DNA from: Bisporella sp. PMI_857
Lineage: Eukaryota > Ascomycota > Leotiomycetes > Helotiales > Helotiaceae
DNA length: 64,000 nt
NCBI GenBank assembly: GCA_021307315.1
Contig: JAJSPD010000017.1
Span: 62,001 to 126,000 of the forward strand
Direction: 5' to 3'
The position numbers were made by a program, and so were the translations under genes. The notes under the pieces are model-generated. The model was not told where the DNA came from and did not search any database. It worked only from the letters and a program-made list of their open reading frames with translations. Positions 60,626-64,000 of the stretch are shown piece by piece. Numbering within the stretch: the stretch's first letter is position 1; every line of letters begins with the position of its first letter.

Positions 60626-62058
60626 GTCTAAAAATTTAATATTCAAATTATTTATCACGCTGAGATTCACCAGTTTGAGACAGCCTACGATCACATGGGA
60701 GGCTTTTGATTGGCCATGCCTATTTCTAATATCTCCCTACACAGATTCAGAACTACTATTACAATAGCCTACTTCTCATTATAAAAAAATTCAAGCCAGT
60801 AGTAAGCTAAATGCACAGACTAACCCCTGTCTACAATGCATGCGGGTCTTAGATCCCGAGTCCTGTCGAGTTACAATGGGCCTTCCCTACGACGTAGTAT
60901 CATGTAAAGCAATGTTCATTTTCTCCCAGCATATGTGCTGTCGCTTTTAGAACTCCCAGACCTGTTATCAGCTCACTTACATCACCATGCATTATTGGCC
61001 GGGCCATACCGGTAATCTGCATGTAATAAGAAGTTTACTTCCCCGCTCCCGCATGACAAATAATATCCTCCGTGTTGCTCATCTCTAATTACAGTTTTGG
61101 CCTAATTGCAGTTCGGTTTTATTGCATCTTGCACATCCTTGACATGGTTTTCCTATAGACACATAGATACGATAATTAAGCTATTCGCCATGCCAGTGGC
61201 TCAACTGATCTTCTTTCCGACGACAACTGAGGGTCGTGGTCAAAATATCGTAGCACTATTTCTCGCCTACTGGATTTTCAGGCACCATCTCTTGCATTTG
61301 CCCCTTTCTTAAGCGAAGAAAATGGTACAGCACACCCGTATGAAATATTATTGTTTGTATCATCGTATTTAGGAAGCATTTGCATCTGAGATTAGGTCAA
61401 TCAAGCCAAAGCAGAGATAAGAACCAGGTAACTTTAGGAAGCGCGGACTTTGGAAGCGGTTGCTGGCAGTGTTCTGAAAAGAAGGCTAGCGACAAAGCGA
61501 TAGCACTCCCCTTCCCTCCTCCGCTCTTCTTATCTTCCCTCCTCCTATCTTTCCTCAGCCTCAGAGACAATAACTTCATATCAAATATAATATCCCTCTA
61601 GCTTAGGTTAGAGCTCCACTTCGGCTCAAGAGAACCCTTCTCAGGCTCTGAAATTCCCTTTTCTGCTCACCCACCTTGACTGTTCCATGAGTTCGCACCA
61701 AGTCCGTCCCGAAATGCTTCTCATCATGGTGTCTGAACTCTCGCTATATTATGTATGCCATCTCGACGCGTCATCAAAGAATTATTCTTAGCTAAAATTG
61801 CCGGTTTCCAAATTTGAATCTCGGTTTACTCAAGGACAGTGCATCTCAAAGTAGAGGCGAATCTCCCGGATGATTGAAATTTGGCAAGCGCCCAAGTACT
61901 AACGCAGGCTCCGCCGATTCGATTCTATTTTCTTTTTGTGCAACATTGGCATTCTGCAATATTTATAAGATGCCCCCAAAACCCAATACCTTTGCGGCGG
62001 AGATAGACCATGAAGATCTCCTCTGTTAACTCTTGGCAGTCTCAACATCGATGCCAGC

Positions 62059-62274
62059 ATGAAACGTTACTGCAAAGCTCCGTTTCGCTTTTTGATATGG
62101 CTGATCATCCTCCTGGGCTTCTCGGGCCATCTTTTCGTAGAATTGTCATTCGGAACTCAAAACAACACAAAATATTTTAGTTCCTTGTCTAGGAGATCAC
62201 TCGGAAGTTATCAAGCTCGCCAGAAAATGCGTGTTCACCACCAGTGGTGCAATGATCATTTTTGTCCTTTGTAA
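62059..62274 (+). CDS. Weak candidate small secreted or membrane peptide
   Basis: A 71-codon ATG frame. The N-terminus is basic then hydrophobic (MKRYCKAPFRFLIWLIILLG), like a signal peptide or anchor. The rest has an RR pair (possible Kex2 site) and two Cys near the end (CNDHFCPL). A TTTATAAG element lies about 95 bp upstream. No family is recognised, and the gene-poor setting makes chance likely. Confidence 0.25.
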   Translation: MKRYCKAPFRFLIWLIILLGFSGHLFVELSFGTQNNTKYFSSLSRRSLGSYQARQKMRVHHQWCNDHFCPL

Positions 62275-62759
62275 TGCCTTCGCTATATACAATCAAGGAA
62301 ACAAATTTATACAATAAAATTCGTAAGAATCTACCTCCAACCTTGAAAGTGAAGTAGCAATACAAGCAACAGGCAATCGGTGCAGCAGATACTACCCAGT
62401 AAACGAAAATTTCGAATGTATTCAGCTACGCTGGGAGCTGGAGTTTTGTTGCTCATGTTTTGTGCTTTATTTGCTTGGTCCAATCGCTGGTAACTGACTT
62501 AATTGTCGGTGCTCATTCAATACGAGCTTAATTGTATACCGTTTCCTCGATTTTCCTCTCGCTGCTTGCTTGCTTGATGACAGGTAGTTAAATACTATAA
62601 GGGTAGTTCAAATACGCTAGGTGATGCTCGTCATCCTTGATACACTAACACGTTTTTAGTTCTGAGAGATTACTGGCAAAATTTAAATATTTGATACAGA
62701 GATTTGGTTTTGCTAAGGTGTACAGAGGCTTCGAGGCCATAACATGATCAAGTTGCTAT

Positions 62760-64000
62760 TTCTGTAGGACATCTGATTTGCTATCGTCTTCAAGTTGTTT
62801 GAGTCCTCAACCTCTTCATCGGCCCGGCTAGCACTAAGCTCACTTTCGCCAGTCTCCTCCTTCATGCTCTATTGCATCTAGACTGTTTTGGTCGCCTCAG
62901 ATAAGAGGCACGCTCTTCTTTCGGCCTCCTGAAATGTCCTCCAAGGCCAATTGTCACAATTCTCAGCCCACCACGCACCATCTTACTACTAAGGAACACG
63001 AATTTAATCACTGGCCATACAAGATGGATGCTTTATCCTTGTCACTGAAGGGATACTTGGCACCTCCCAGCTTTCTGAGGGGAACGACGTCCCCGTCTCG
63101 AGCCGCGCACGAGCTTCGATGGCGAGAAACGGAGGCCCGACGCCGATAGGCTCGAAGCGTCCGCAGAATATCGCTTCCCGATAGGTACAGATATCAGGTA
63201 TCCGGTACTTTAGTGCGAGAGTAACGGGAATGTGGCAGAAAAAGAGGACCAGGATAATGAGGACGAAGAGCTGCCAGATACTACAATCTGGTGTGATATT
63301 TTGGGGTACGAAAGTATCCCATGGAAGGAATGGGCCGGAGAAGATGAACATGCCTGAGTTAAGCACCATGATGACTATTGTGGGGAAAGGAGTTTCTTAG
63401 TTTGGTTGGAGAATCAGCCATCTTGTACGAAGCTTACTTCTGAACCGAAGGCAATGAGTATATCGTCTAACCCGAGGATAGACCCTACACCTACCGCAAG
63501 TATGGCTAAGAGAAGATAAAATACGATTAATGTGGGGCTCATTGATGTAATTTTTTTGTCTGAGGATCTGAGTGGTTTATTGGCAGTCTGGCCTATGGAA
63601 AATCCGATGAGAATGCCTACGGTACATTGGTATAGTAAGGTTATGAGAAACTATTCTTTAAGAGATAAGCCGAAGCCTTGATTATTAAGTGTCGCAAGAC
63701 TGATGTAGAGAAATGGAAAGATGGTTTCATCGTTGCACGCTGATTCTGTAGCGAGGGCATGGCGTAGCCGTTTAGGCACTCTAGTGCTGAGTTGTGATTT
63801 CGATAGAACGGAAGCCGATGATACGGCCTCTGTTGGTGCGAGGATGGCACTGATAACTAAATCTTGAACCAGTTATCACTCTTAGAAGAAGGGTCAAAAT
63901 GCCTTAGAATGGAATAAAGATTTCAATAGGTTTGTATACCCAATGCAGTGGGAACATTAGTCTTCAATATCAAGACAGCAAACAGGGAACTGATTGCTCA
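62760..64000 (-). pseudogene. Broken Na+/H+ antiporter (Nha1-type CPA family), 5' end outside window
   Basis: The minus strand reads pieces of a fungal plasma-membrane Na+/H+ antiporter. From about 63862: ISAILAPTEAV, RVPKRLRHALATESACNDE, then TAG at 63653-63651 where the family has Trp. The same frame goes on with FLITLLYQCTVGILIGFSIG, then VGSILGLDDILIAFG and FVQDG. There TGA at 63416-63414 again replaces a family Trp (DGWF). A frame change near 63388 leads to VLNSGMFIF and FLPWDTF, then REAIFCGRFEPIGVG and LAIEARARLETGTS. A second frame change near 63035 leads to LVWPVIKFVFLSSKMVRGG and an acidic tail. Both stops are G-to-A on this strand. The gene is therefore inactive; homology is clear even though the protein is broken. 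Confidence 0.8.

Larger units (their letters stand above)
59534..62750. other. Gene-poor region with TTGATT repeats
   Basis: About 3.2 kb. The low-complexity TTGATT stretch is listed separately. A 71-codon frame at 62059-62274 is listed as a weak candidate. Nothing else is supported. Confidence 0.45.

Noticed and set aside
60553..60660. CRISPR-like or satellite array
   Set aside because: The copies are 6-10 nt, imperfect and without spacers; simple low-complexity DNA in a eukaryote.
63372..63435. A 42-nt intron (GTAAGC...CTAAG) that would remove the TGA in the antiporter
   Set aside because: Removing it leaves the wrong phase and runs into TAG soon after, so it does not rescue the protein.

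Overview
This is nuclear DNA of a filamentous ascomycete. Most genes carry one to seven short introns (about 45-160 bp) with GT...AG ends and CTAAC/CTGAC-type branch points. The set includes a White Collar-2 photoreceptor partner, an Rck2/Srk1-type MAPK-activated kinase, Rad50, Tim10, a mitochondrial lysyl-tRNA synthetase and a Gid2/Rmd5 E3 ligase. Gene style and protein similarity suggest Leotiomycetes (Helotiales), but that is inference. There are no CRISPR arrays, bacterial operons, rRNA or convincing tRNA genes.

Layout. 0-7.5 kb: the 3' end of an unknown gene, an Rck2-like kinase (5 exons, one of 51 nt) and a RidA-family protein. 8-16.5 kb is gene-poor: a disordered hypothetical protein, a small membrane protein and two weak fragments. 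16.5-21.2 kb: a LicD/Mnn4-type phosphotransferase with 10-nt and 24-nt exons and a long Pro/Gln-rich basic tail, then a secreted protein of a fungal family. 21.6-27.7 kb: rad50 and wc-2, head to head over 483 bp. 28-34 kb: an 803-aa fungal hypothetical protein joined here from three exons, and a secreted beta-helix-like protein.

34-40.7 kb is a gene-poor, AT-rich block with only degraded coding traces. 40.7-44.6 kb: an AKR7-type aldo-keto reductase, a second RidA paralog and a peroxisomal (SKL-ending) enoyl-CoA hydratase/isomerase. 45-59.6 kb is dense housekeeping DNA: UPF0658 Golgi membrane protein, PP4 regulatory subunit R2, Gid2/Rmd5, an Stb6-like protein, tim10, mitochondrial lysyl-tRNA synthetase (head to head with tim10) and a small secreted beta/gamma-crystallin-like protein. 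59.6-62.7 kb is gene-poor, with a TTGATT-rich low-complexity stretch. The last ~1.25 kb is a broken Na+/H+ antiporter with two Trp-to-stop changes and two frame changes, resembling RIP-type decay.

The exon models were joined by hand from splice signals and kept where the reading phase closed and the family sequence continued. I found no convincing new multi-gene system. The items most worth a second look are the decayed antiporter, the AT-rich block with its relics, the two divergent promoters, the LicD tail and its stop-containing intron, and the ATG-less N-terminal extension of the Golgi protein.
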